A stretch of DNA of 64,000 bases, from contig NZ_JACHCM010000001.1 in assembly GCF_014200755.1 (NCBI RefSeq), positions 582,270 to 646,269 of the forward strand. The letters run 5' to 3'. This stretch comes from Rhodanobacter sp. ANJX3. Its GTDB lineage: Bacteria > Pseudomonadota > Gammaproteobacteria > Xanthomonadales > Rhodanobacteraceae. Below are positions 20,171 through 28,677 of this stretch, one piece after another. Each line of letters opens with the position of its first letter. Position 1 is the stretch's first letter. Position numbers and translations under genes: made by a program. The notes under the pieces are model-generated. The model was not told the DNA's origin and did no database searches. It worked only from the letters and a program-made list of their open reading frames with translations.

Positions 20171-20785
20171 GAGGCATCCCGCATCGGAAAGAATTAGCCG
20201 GTTGTCAGCTCTATTTGACGTTGCCGCATCGGCTACTACCAAACGCTGTCATACCCGGCCGAATGCGCGGAGCAGTTTAAGTTTGCGCCGCAGCAAGAGC
20301 GTCGAGTATCAGGGAGCGCAGTTGTCGCTTGTAGGCCTAGGACTACGCGTCGCACGGACCATGCCCGGCATCGCGTTACGCGCCTTGAGCACAAGCGTGT
20401 ACGAGCCACGCTTCTACCGATACCGACGCGCGGCCTATCTCCATCGCCTGTTGGTAAGAAGCACCATGGCCGTGGTCACCTGGCCTCAGCCATGGACGGC
20501 AGCTTTCATCACGCTTCGCTTGCGGATATTTCTGAATGTGCAGCCCTTGGTTTTTTACCGTGCCGCTATAGGGGCACACTCGAAACACCGACGCACGGAG
20601 CACGGTGATGGTGACATGCATCACGTCGATACCATCCCATGGGCGAAACGCAGATAAGCAAGCCTTCCAGGAACGAGGTACTCGGCGTCTGGCAACGGCT
20701 ACCCCTTCGACTTCGACGCCGATCAACCGTGTGCGCCTTCAGCGCGTTCGCGTCTGAGAAGCACCTATGACGAACGCCGCGAAGC
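20171..20785. other. Gene-poor decayed stretch
   Basis: I see no intact gene here. Just before the immunity remnant, the plus strand at about 20700-20740 (reading DFDADQPCAPSA) loosely resembles the YDVTDPFCVPTL part of the intact lipoprotein at 39507-40097. The lost 5' half of that gene may therefore survive in another frame. The rest shows no recognisable structure. Confidence 0.4.
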
Positions 20786-21148
20786 GGGGCCACGATTGCT
20801 CCTGATAAAACCGTTCCTATTCACATGCCGAAGGTCGAAGACAACTCGTATCGAGGTGAGATCTATACCGATCAACTGGTCGATGAGGACTACTACGGGC
20901 AAGGCGTTTTCCATGGGAAGCTCACCGCGTTTTCAGGCTATTTGCGCGTGAACAAAAGCACGGTCACGACCGGCATCGAAGGAGAGGACGTCGTCGCGCA
21001 CAAGAAGGCAGAACACTACTTTTCAAACCAGAACTTCACCAACCCAAAGCTAACTGGCGTAGACATCGGCGATGCTGATCGGTCCGCATTTAAGGCCCCC
21101 GCCAACACGTTCTCCGTCACGTTTACGGCCAGAGAGAATTTCCAATGA
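20786..21148 (+). pseudogene. Remnant of T4SS lipase-effector immunity lipoprotein
   Basis: The frame from 20786 reads GATIAPDKTVPIHMPKV, then NSYRGEIYTDQLVDEDYYGQ and GVFHGKLTAFSGYLR. This follows the intact lipoprotein at 39507-40097 (GATNEPRKSVPLTL, NTYTGTFYSDLIKDEDYSG, GVCHWKLSAVSMYLR) in order. The signal peptide and first ~80 residues are missing and no start is credible. It ends in ATGA with the next remnant, the same junction as in the intact pair. It is therefore a broken second copy of an immunity-effector module, on the opposite strand from the intact one. Confidence 0.75.
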
Positions 21149-21579
21149 ACATGCGCTCAACAGACTATGCGTTGTTGAGCCAAGACGCCTATAAGGATCC
21201 CATGGTCGAGAGCCGTGGGCCGGAGGGCGTGACGTATAGAGAAGTCAAACTTGATGGCGTGACCTAACGGCCGCCCGATCATTTTGACGACCCTGAGACG
21301 GGCTTTCAGGCGACGGCATATCAACATAAAGACACCAAAGAGGTGATCATCGCCTATCGCGGGACGGAGTTTGATCGCGAACCAAAGCAAGACGGGTTGG
21401 CGGATGCGGCCATGACTTTCAAGGGCACCAACAGCCAGGCGGCAGAGCCGATAGCGTTCACACAAAAAGTCATTGATGCGGCGAAGCAACGAACCGAGCT
21501 CAAGAATGAGCCGCTCAATGTAACGGTCACGAGTCACTCGCTGAAACATCGCGGTTTGCCGGCATTGCCAGCTTTATGA
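21145..21579 (+). pseudogene. Remnant of lipase-type T4SS effector
   Basis: Starts MNMRSTDYALLSQDAYKDPMV, like the intact effector at 38062-39510 (MTLRTADYAAISNDVYKDPVV). Alignment continues through an in-frame TAA at 21265-21267, then TGFQATAY, IAYRGTEFDREPKQD, FTQKVIDAA and VTSHSLKHR. The last corresponds to VTGHSLGG, so the oxyanion glycines are lost and the frame ends shortly after. The whole C-terminal half with the secretion domain is missing. It is clearly dead: one stop codon plus truncation. Confidence 0.82.
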
Positions 21580-21629
21580 GCACGGGTCACTATAGGCGAC
21601 TGAAAGTTACCCACTAGTTGAGCGATCGT

Positions 21630-22061
21630 ATGGATTTGGTTGGCGTTGTATACATGAGCCGATCGACCCACCCCACGGTGCCTCTCGATCTCGACCGACT
21701 ATTGATGGACTCTCGCAGTTTCAATTCGCAGAGAGGGGTGACTGGCGTGCTGCTGTTCGGCGGCAACCAGTTTATCCAGTACATTGAAGGTCTTCCGGCA
21801 GACATTGAGCACGTCTATGGCCGCATTCGTCGCTCAGCGCTTCACAGCGACTTGGTTGAGCTGGAACAGCGACGCATCCCCCAGCGGCTCTTTCGCAACT
21901 GGTTCATGGGGTTTCGAGACGCACCACGCAGCGTCATCCAACAGCTGAGCCAGGAACAGTGGACACGTGAGACACCCCGGGCCGAAGATCACTCTGCCGC
22001 TTCTCCAGGGATGCGGCAGCTTATGAGGTTCCTTGATTCGGTTTCGACCGACGAGCGGTAA
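21630..22061 (+). CDS. Short BLUF-domain blue-light sensor
   Basis: A 143-residue protein that is almost only a BLUF domain (about residues 1-98), which binds FAD. With the ATG at 21630 the key residues are Tyr8, Asn32 and Gln50. Their spacing is exactly that of AppA Tyr21/Asn45/Gln63. The downstream WFMGF matches the Trp/Met switch region. About 40 residues follow without a recognisable output domain, so signalling must go through a partner. A TTG at 21618 is an alternative start. It lies alone between remnants. Confidence 0.85.
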   Translation: MDLVGVVYMSRSTHPTVPLDLDRLLMDSRSFNSQRGVTGVLLFGGNQFIQYIEGLPADIEHVYGRIRRSALHSDLVELEQRRIPQRLFRNWFMGFRDAPRSVIQQLSQEQWTRETPRAEDHSAASPGMRQLMRFLDSVSTDER

Positions 22062-22218
22062 ATACAACGTGGTCTGTGGCCGCCATGTTTAGATGCGGAC
22101 GTTCTTAATCAAGACCGGTGGTGCTCCCCCGCTCTGCGCCGCTCCTTCGGGGTCGCGTTTTTGTGCCTAAAATTTAGTAGCATTCTCTCGATCCCAAAAC
22201 GTTTCACGAGGTAGCGAC

Positions 22219-22434
22219 GTGACAAATACGGCAAGAATTGGCCTGGGTTTGCTCATCGCGTACAGCGTTTACTCAATGAACTTCGTTTGGCTTCTCCACC
22301 GCACTTCCAATGAGTGCCAGCAGATGACCAACGCTCACGTTGATCAACAGCAGCTCAAAGGCGCGCAACGCGTTTGCAGTGCGGCCGGCTTCGATACGTC
22401 CATCATGCTCAAAAGAATTTTTGCAGCGAACTAA
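22219..22434 (+). CDS. Small hypothetical protein with N-terminal hydrophobic segment
   Basis: A 71-residue protein starting with GTG, with GAGGTAG about six bases upstream. Residues 6-26 are hydrophobic (an uncleaved signal or single membrane helix). The rest has two Cys, Cys33 and Cys54, that could form a disulfide if periplasmic. Family not recognised. It is 27 bases upstream of the PD40 protein gene and may share its transcript. Confidence 0.5.
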   Translation: MTNTARIGLGLLIAYSVYSMNFVWLLHRTSNECQQMTNAHVDQQQLKGAQRVCSAAGFDTSIMLKRIFAAN

Positions 22435-22461
22435 TTCCATTCGGTGCGGCGGAATGAACCG

Positions 22462-23409
22462 ATGAAAGTTTCCCTCTGGGTATTTATCTCCGCGGCACTT
22501 CTACTGGCATCGTTGTATCCGTCAGATTCACGGGCGGCCGATAAGACCATCAGAAATGTCACCGATGATCCGACCGGAACGGATTACGGTCCGCAGTTTT
22601 CGCCAGACGGAAAATTCCTGATTTTCGATCGGCAACCACTCACGGGCGGAATATCGAAGACAAATAGCGTGCCCCTCCAGGGAGGCACGCCGAAGCCCCT
22701 GGGGCCTGGCGATATTCCAGTTGCACAGACGCGCACGCGTTGGTCGCCACGAGGTGACATGATCGCTTTTACGGGCACTGAATCGAGCAGCAAGGGCGCG
22801 ACTTGGCTGATGGACAAAGACGGAACCCATATCCGACGCGCGATATCTTTCCAAAGTGAAAGCACCTTCTATCCGAGTTGGTTTCCAGACAACGAGAGAA
22901 TCTTGGAGATGGTCGCCGACGACAGCACCCTGCGCACGGTGGACATTCGTAACGGCACCATAAGTCGAATAAATACCACTCCCGCCCTGATGACGGGCAT
23001 GGCTTCAGTCTCGCCGGATGGAAAATGGATTGCCGTTGCCGCCCAGCCCAAAAAGACCCAAATCTACGATCAGACGTTGAACCAAATTTGGATCGTTTCC
23101 GTCGACACCGGCAAGGCTCACCCGCTCATTCAAAACACGATGCAAGGACGCGCACCCGAGTGGTCGCCAGATGGCTCAAGGATTGTCTTTGAAAGCAATC
23201 AAGGCAGTCCGCGGCCACCGTTCTATGCCGCATTCGTGTCGACCATCGATGGCCAGCATGTCGAGCAATTGACGCCATTCGATAGGAATACCCAACATCC
23301 AGTCTGGTCACCCGACGGCAAGTGGATCGCGTTCTCGGCAAGGACGCCGAAGCTTATCGGCTACGGCCCAAGCATTGCAGTGATCGAGGCGCCTTATTGG
23401 AAGCCGTAA
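22462..23409 (+). CDS. Secreted TolB-like beta-propeller (PD40 repeats)
   Basis: A 315-residue protein with a Sec signal peptide (MKVSLWVFISAALLLASLYP, cleavage likely after SRAA). Repeated blades follow: DYGPQFSPDGKFLIF, QTRTRWSPRGDMIAFTG, FYPSWFPDNERIL, GMASVSPDGKWIAVA, RAPEWSPDGSRIVFES and QHPVWSPDGKWIAFSA, i.e. six WD40-like (PD40) units as in TolB and the N-terminus of dipeptidyl peptidases. No peptidase domain follows. It is periplasmic; the role is unknown. The interval 23410-23684 after it shows no gene. Confidence 0.8.
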   Translation: MKVSLWVFISAALLLASLYPSDSRAADKTIRNVTDDPTGTDYGPQFSPDGKFLIFDRQPLTGGISKTNSVPLQGGTPKPLGPGDIPVAQTRTRWSPRGDMIAFTGTESSSKGATWLMDKDGTHIRRAISFQSESTFYPSWFPDNERILEMVADDSTLRTVDIRNGTISRINTTPALMTGMASVSPDGKWIAVAAQPKKTQIYDQTLNQIWIVSVDTGKAHPLIQNTMQGRAPEWSPDGSRIVFESNQGSPRPPFYAAFVSTIDGQHVEQLTPFDRNTQHPVWSPDGKWIAFSARTPKLIGYGPSIAVIEAPYWKP

Positions 23410-23684
23410 GATTCCTTCATGAATACGTGCAGCGACGCGCAGCTGCGTGGGCGAGTGCGCGACTGCGGGAGGGAAACCTCTACGAGCGCGAGTGGTTGGA
23501 TCGTTTATGGGCTCATTCCACTGAACAGCTCGTTGCTCGACTTGGAGTGCGGAGCGGGCGCGCCTATCGCCAGCGACCCGTGGCGTTCCTTCCTGCTGCG
23601 CTCCGAGCGCGAAACCTGCCCTCGGGGCACAATGGCTTGGCCTTTTACCGGCCAACACTACACGCGACAGGTACGCAGCTATAG

Positions 23685-23897
23685 GCATACATCACACCGC
23701 ACTGCCCGCAGCACAACGGCATGGTGAAGCATGTCATTCGCACGTTGAAGGCGCAGTGCGCGTATCGGCATCGCTTCGAAACACAGCCGCACGCGACGCG
23801 CATGATTGGCGGATGGCTCCAGTTCTTGAACCACCGTCGCCCCCATCAGGCGCTGGACATGAAGACCCCCGCCGAGGCATATGCTTTAGCGGCCTGA
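23685..23897 (+). pseudogene. IS3-family transposase (OrfB) C-terminal remnant
   Basis: The frame reads AYITPHCPQHNGMVKHVIRTLK, then RHRFETQPHATRMIGGWLQFLNHRRPHQALDMKTPAEAY and a stop. This is the end of the integrase core of IS3-type transposases, including the glutamate region (here NGMVKHVIRTL has Lys where the catalytic Glu of NGMVER is expected). A stop codon lies directly upstream and no start exists. No terminal repeats are visible. Confidence 0.75.
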
Positions 23898-24068
23898 CCA
23901 GCACAGGAAGTGCTTGGCTATTACACACGCTCAAACGTTGGCCTTGAACGAAGACCGCGAACGCAATGACGGTGACCTCAGCCTGTATGTGTTCACACTT
24001 ACTGACCACAGATCTCCAACAACGTGACCGAATCATTCAACAGGCCGTCCGGCAGCCGACAGCGCGCG

Positions 24069-24602
24069 CTACTGCCGCAGCTCGATCAACCGATACTGCT
24101 TCTTGTCGCCCAAGCGCGGAGCCTTGTCGTCAATGCGGGCGCACAACCGGTCCTCACCGCACGGCATGACATCCGAGTGATTGAGCGCATCCAGGTAGGT
24201 CACCTGCGATTTCAATTCGTCGTAACGGGTGGCGTAGTGGCCATAAAGCATTTCATACGTCCCGACCAGGGCAACCACGGAAAGCAGCAACGAAACACAC
24301 GCCCCAATCCAAACCCAACGCAGGATCGAAGCGAAGTCGCGACGGTTGGTCTGCAAGGTCCGCACGGTTTGGTCGGCTTCCGTGGCGATGCCTTGGACTT
24401 TTTGTCGGCCTTCGGCCAAGGAGGGTTCCAGACCCGCCCGCGCCGCGCTCTCGACCTGACCGCTGACTGTTCGTAACCAACGGGTGGTCTGCTCTTCCAT
24501 GATAGTAGGCAAGCGTTGTTCCAGCCGGTCATCGCGCTGGTCCATGCGAGCGACTACCGCCAGCAACTGCTCCGTCAATCGCTTGAATTCGTCGTCGTTC
24601 AT
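24069..24602 (-). CDS. Coiled-coil protein with one membrane helix, next to T4SS effector
   Basis: A 177-residue protein. Residues 1-90 are charged and helical (coiled coil); about 95-115 is one hydrophobic helix (WVWIGACVSLLLSVVALVGTY); the C-terminus has the pair Cys149 and Cys154 (MPCGEDRLC). It begins 21 bases after the stop of the zeta-toxin effector on the same strand, so it is probably co-transcribed. Proteins of this shape occur with mobilisation and conjugation genes; I cannot name the family. A second immunity or accessory role for the effector is possible (inference). Confidence 0.6.
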   Translation of the reverse strand: MNDDEFKRLTEQLLAVVARMDQRDDRLEQRLPTIMEEQTTRWLRTVSGQVESAARAGLEPSLAEGRQKVQGIATEADQTVRTLQTNRRDFASILRWVWIGACVSLLLSVVALVGTYEMLYGHYATRYDELKSQVTYLDALNHSDVMPCGEDRLCARIDDKAPRLGDKKQYRLIELRQ

Positions 24603-24623
24603 GCGTGCAACCTATAAGCAATG

Positions 24624-27290
24624 TCAGCGCCCGAGGGACTGTCCCTGCTGCTGGGACTGGGCGATTTGTTGTTGAACGTTCTGCTGCACTTGGGCCTGGC
24701 GTTGCGTCTCCTGCCCCATCTGCTGATAGGCGTGTTCCGGCGGCGTCTGCATGGCCTGCTGAACGTTGGTAACGCTGTGTTTGGACAGCATGTCGTGGGG
24801 GCCGCCCTGAGTAGCTATGACCTGGTTCTTATCGCCGCCGAACTGCACCTGATCGACTCGGGTCATACCCTGCTTGCGCGCATCGTTGGCCACGCTCGCG
24901 GTAAGGCGATCGAGTTCCTGGTTACCGATATAGGTTCCAGCCCGTTCGTGCAGTGTCTCCACTTGCTTGCGAATACTCTGATTCATGGCGTGGTCCGGGT
25001 GCCCCGCATCGCGTGGATCGCGGGGGTTCTGGGCACGCTCGTGTTCCCGCTGCTGCTGTTCCTTCGCCGCCGTCTCCCTGGCACGCCCATAACTCGCCTG
25101 CCATTCAGGGGTCTCGTAGACATGCGCCACTTCCTTCATCACCGCCGTCCGGTCCCCTGCCTGCATGGCCTTGTCGAAGCGATCAATCTTGGCGGACATC
25201 TCGTGGAAGAACGCCGAGGGTGCCTCGGCAACATGCGGCGGCGTGTGCGAGGCCGCCGGGTTGACTGCAGCATGATCGGGTGTCGCCGCCGGTGCAGGCT
25301 GGACTGGCGCTTGTTGATGCATGGAGGTTTGCTGCAACTGCGCGTATTTATCCGCGATCAGTTGACTGCCATAGGCCGCGTTGGATTGCATCGCTTCCTG
25401 CTGCAGTTTGCCCACGCGCGCCAGTTCCGCACCGTCGGCTTTGACCGTCATCGTCACCGGCATGTCGAAACCCACGGTGGTTTCTTCGCGGCTGAAATGA
25501 CCTTTGCCATCGGCGGTCCAGGTATGGCCAGTCGCAGGATCTGTGATCTGGGTTTCGCTGGGCCGTTTGAGTTCCTGGGTGACAACTTCGGGCAAGGGCC
25601 CATTTTTGTTCCAGCCCTTGCCGTAGTAATCCATCACATAGGCTTGCGACACACTCTCGGCGTAATGCGCGTTGTTGTATTGGCGGTTGGCGGCAAGCTG
25701 ATCCAACTGTTTGGCGGTTTTGGCGTCGGCCGGTTCGCTGATGGTGATGGGCCGCCCAAAATCGTCGGCCTGAGGCAGCCCCGGCGTCGTCTGTTGCACC
25801 TCTTTCGTCCAACCCCCACGAGAAGCGTGCCATTCAGTGCCGTCGAGCGTGATGTTTTTGGTGTCCTGCGTGACGGGGTTGGCCAGCGCCAACGCCGTCA
25901 CCGCCGTGGTGCGCTGGTAATCCAGGGTGGAGATCTGATCCGCAGGGGCGTGGATCGTGGTGCTTTTGATCGTCGGCAGGTCATAGCTGCTTAAACCAAG
26001 ATGGTGCTCGGTCTGAGTCCACTGGCCTTTGTCGTAGGCGTAGGTCACCCCATTCGTGCCAGTCTGGTGATTGACCTGATGCTCGTTGTAGGCGGTGGCG
26101 ATCTTGTCGCCTGCGAACGCGCCGACCACGCCTCCGACCGCACCCGTGACCAGCGCACCGGGCCCCGACTCCGAACCGGCCACGGCACCATAGGCTGCAC
26201 CGGCTGCAAAGCCACCGATGAGCCCACCGGCCGTGCGCCCCTCGTACTGGTGCAGCAAGGCATCAGCGCCGAACTGGTTGCCCTTGGCGCTCAGGGCCTG
26301 ATATTGCTGCGCGGTCTGGTAGGCGTCGTAGGCCATCGCCGCACCACCGACGATGCCCACACCCTTGACCACATTGGGGTGGATGCGCACCGCATAGTCG
26401 AGGCTTGCCGCTTGGGCGGCATTACGCTCCACGCCTTCGACGACGTTCAACGCACTGCGTTCGGTCAACAGCCGCTGCGCCGTGCCCGGGGCCACCTTGG
26501 GGTTATGAGCGAGTGTATCGGGCAGCTTCTCGTGCCATTGGGCTTGTTCTTTCCATCGCTGATTGAGGTCACGGGTGATCTGGGGATCGCTCAGCCGTGC
26601 CTCGCGGGCCTCATTCATCACCTGTCCCGGCAACCGGGCATCGGTGCGGCTGTCGTAGAGCTCTTTGCCTTCACGGGTGAAGAGGCGGATCGGTGCATCT
26701 GTCTGCGCGCGGATCGTGTCCAGGCTGGCCGGCACCTTGTCGTAGATGGCATCGCGTGCGCCGGCCGGCACATAACGACCAGAGCCACTCTGATCGAGCG
26801 CTCTGGAAAACCGGCTATCGACACCGTGCTCGCTTTCCAGCTTGTGTGCCGCCACGGCGCGCACTTCGACGTCATAACCCTTCGCTTGAAGATCCTTGAT
26901 CAGCTCCGATGTCCACTGTCCATTGCTCAGCGTGGTATCGAAGATGATGTTTTTCTTACCGGCGACGGCCGCATTGCGCAGTTCGTCGGCCCATTGGCTG
27001 GCGTCGGCATGGGTACGGCCAGACCAAGTGTAGGGGTTGGTAGATTGGAACTCTTTGAGGTTGGGGTGATATTCGCGGAGCGCATCGGGGTCGATCGTGA
27101 CGGCAGTATTCGCAAGCTCGTTGTCGGCAGCGCGTGCCAATCCACCTTTACCAGAACCCGGCTGCCCTCCCAGGATGATGGCTTTGGGATGTTCGTAGGA
27201 TGTCTTTTGCAGCAAGCTTTGGGGAGCGATTTTTTCCTCGAAGATACGTGCATGGGTTTCCGAGTCGAGCTGATCGGCAGAGGCATTCAT
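24624..27290 (-). CDS. Zeta-toxin T4SS effector with XVIPCD-like C-terminus
   Basis: An 888-residue protein. Residues about 30-250 are a zeta-toxin kinase: Walker A GGQPGSGKG (Lys48), then VTIDPDALREYHPN and NIIFDTTLSNG. Zeta toxins phosphorylate UDP-N-acetyl sugars and block wall synthesis. About 320-440 is a Gly/Ala-rich hydrophobic stretch (GGLIGGFAAGAAYGAVAG). The C-terminal ~130 residues match the XVIPCD secretion signal of Xanthomonadales T4SS effectors (GHPDHAMNQSIRKQVETL, AR/DARKQGMTRVDQVQFG) and end in a Gln-rich tail finishing Gly-Arg. The probable immunity gene lies directly upstream (stop and start adjacent). The secretion machinery is not in this window. Confidence 0.85.
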   Translation of the reverse strand: MNASADQLDSETHARIFEEKIAPQSLLQKTSYEHPKAIILGGQPGSGKGGLARAADNELANTAVTIDPDALREYHPNLKEFQSTNPYTWSGRTHADASQWADELRNAAVAGKKNIIFDTTLSNGQWTSELIKDLQAKGYDVEVRAVAAHKLESEHGVDSRFSRALDQSGSGRYVPAGARDAIYDKVPASLDTIRAQTDAPIRLFTREGKELYDSRTDARLPGQVMNEAREARLSDPQITRDLNQRWKEQAQWHEKLPDTLAHNPKVAPGTAQRLLTERSALNVVEGVERNAAQAASLDYAVRIHPNVVKGVGIVGGAAMAYDAYQTAQQYQALSAKGNQFGADALLHQYEGRTAGGLIGGFAAGAAYGAVAGSESGPGALVTGAVGGVVGAFAGDKIATAYNEHQVNHQTGTNGVTYAYDKGQWTQTEHHLGLSSYDLPTIKSTTIHAPADQISTLDYQRTTAVTALALANPVTQDTKNITLDGTEWHASRGGWTKEVQQTTPGLPQADDFGRPITISEPADAKTAKQLDQLAANRQYNNAHYAESVSQAYVMDYYGKGWNKNGPLPEVVTQELKRPSETQITDPATGHTWTADGKGHFSREETTVGFDMPVTMTVKADGAELARVGKLQQEAMQSNAAYGSQLIADKYAQLQQTSMHQQAPVQPAPAATPDHAAVNPAASHTPPHVAEAPSAFFHEMSAKIDRFDKAMQAGDRTAVMKEVAHVYETPEWQASYGRARETAAKEQQQREHERAQNPRDPRDAGHPDHAMNQSIRKQVETLHERAGTYIGNQELDRLTASVANDARKQGMTRVDQVQFGGDKNQVIATQGGPHDMLSKHSVTNVQQAMQTPPEHAYQQMGQETQRQAQVQQNVQQQIAQSQQQGQSLGR

Positions 27291-27629
27291 TCAAACGCCT
27301 CCATGGGCTTCAAAGTAGGCCCAAAGATCGTTCATCGCCCCCATGTTGCCTCGGGCATATCCAATGGCAAATTCTTTTTCTTTTGCCTTCTGAATCGCCT
27401 GCTCATTGCCGCTGTTTTCAGCGGATCTGAGTTTGACACCGGCTTCGGAGTAAAAAGCCCCAAGCATGTCTTTAAGAAGCCAAATGGCCTCGTCAAACGG
27501 CTGCAATGGCTTCGGGTTCTTAGTAAAACTGTTCAGGGCATCCTGAAGCTCTTGGATTAATTCGGGATAGTCCTTCAACATCTCCCGCAGTTTTTCCGGG
27601 ACGGGCGGGGGCGGAAGCTTCGACATCAC
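27291..27629 (-). CDS. Probable immunity protein for the zeta-toxin effector
   Basis: A 112-residue, mostly helical, charged cytoplasmic protein starting MMSKLPPPPVPEKLREMLKDYP. No signal peptide, which fits a toxin that acts in the cytoplasm. Its stop codon directly adjoins the effector start (TGA then ATG), so the two are translated together, with immunity first. The family was not recognised by sequence; epsilon antitoxins are also small helical proteins. The assignment rests on gene order and size. Confidence 0.6.
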   Translation of the reverse strand: MMSKLPPPPVPEKLREMLKDYPELIQELQDALNSFTKNPKPLQPFDEAIWLLKDMLGAFYSEAGVKLRSAENSGNEQAIQKAKEKEFAIGYARGNMGAMNDLWAYFEAHGGV

Positions 27630-27999
27630 AGCGCTTCTTGCTCAACAGAGGAAGGGAAGAATGCTAATACGTTCGGGGCAGACATTGATTGCTGCTGGCA
27701 ACACGGATACCGCGTTCACTGGCCACGGCGCGACCTTGCGTTGGCCGGTGATAACACTGACGGCATCCGGCGTGGAGTGACTGCAATCACCAAGAGGAAA
27801 GCTCATAAACCGGCATTCCGTGCGGTTGACGAAAGAATACCGTAGCACCAGGCACGCCAGTGCTGCAATCATTCTTCCTGCATGTTGATCGTTGTTGGTT
27901 GCAGCATGCCAGGCTGAATCTGCTCACAGGATTAATGGTAAAGCGCGTTGAACCGTTGATTCCCGTGCGTCAACGCGAGGCTGGCAAGGACTATGTGCG
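27630..27999. other. Intergenic stretch without recognisable gene
   Basis: I find no convincing coding region. The promoter for the minus-strand immunity-effector unit should lie in its left part, but no clear -35/-10 pair stands out. Confidence 0.4.
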
Positions 28000-28677
28000 T
28001 CAAGCCGGTGGCGGACGTAAGCTCAAAGAGAAACGACCTTCATAGCCGCCTCCCTTTTCGAGGTTCGCACGCTTCCCTGTCGGCTGAAGGTGAGCATGCT
28101 CCTGATGGAACCGTTGAAATCGAAGCACTATCGCTTCGTCCTGCAGCGTTAAATGCTCGCCGCTCCCCACCGTTTTCAATGCCGCGAGGTTGACACCTTC
28201 GCCTAAGCAAAACGTCTGTACCAATCGCCAGAATGGTATGGCGTGATCGATGTGCAGATCTGCATGTTTGGCAATGACCTCGCCCGTCAAGGCACAGGCG
28301 ACAGGAAGCGTGAGCGACCGCCGGAACGCCATGAGTTGGGGACGCACGGCGAACCGTAATGCCTCAGTGGCCCGTGAGCGGTTCGTCGGTGTCTGACCAT
28401 CCAGACACACCTTATAGGAGAACCGTTCCTCGGTACCATCGACGCGGATTAGTTTGAATCCCTTGCCCAAACCCCGCTCGTTTCTCGCGATCACGAACGA
28501 TGCCACGCCTGCCCCGATTTTCTCGCTGGCGCGCGGATGAAACAGCAGCAAATACTGCAACTTTTCGATCGCCACCAAGTTCGTGATCGGTCCATCGGAT
28601 GCGCTATCGAGGTACGACTTCAGCCTGGCTTTCAGTGCTTCCTTGGACGAGTATTCGTAAGGTCCGAGTTGAAACAT
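28000..28677 (-). CDS. DCL-family (DUF3223) protein with HNH-like C-terminus
   Basis: A 225-residue protein. Residues about 1-85 follow the DCL/DUF3223 pattern (FQLGPYEYSSKEALKARLKSYL, LQYLLLFHPRASEKIGAGVASFVI). The C-terminal part has CALTGEVIAKHADLHIDHAIPFWRLVQTF, reminiscent of an HNH-type Cys/His/Asp core. The ATG at 28677 overlaps the end of the preceding XAC0095-like gene by 46 bases in another frame; a TTG at 28740 is possible. Role unknown; such genes are common in genomic islands. Confidence 0.6.
   Translation of the reverse strand: MFQLGPYEYSSKEALKARLKSYLDSASDGPITNLVAIEKLQYLLLFHPRASEKIGAGVASFVIARNERGLGKGFKLIRVDGTEERFSYKVCLDGQTPTNRSRATEALRFAVRPQLMAFRRSLTLPVACALTGEVIAKHADLHIDHAIPFWRLVQTFCLGEGVNLAALKTVGSGEHLTLQDEAIVLRFQRFHQEHAHLQPTGKRANLEKGGGYEGRFSLSLRPPPA

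Noticed and set aside
22100..22170. Terminator-like GC stretch followed by TTTTT
   Set aside because: The possible stem around CTCCTTCGGGG has mismatches; not convincing as a hairpin.
23308..23727. Several overlapping frames after the PD40 gene
   Set aside because: No motifs, poor composition, and they overlap on both strands; treated as non-coding next to an IS remnant.
24621..27560. Long open frames (457 and 519 codons) antisense to the zeta-toxin effector
   Set aside because: They are shadows of the sense gene's codon bias; no ribosome sites, no protein motifs, and the sense frame has clear domains.
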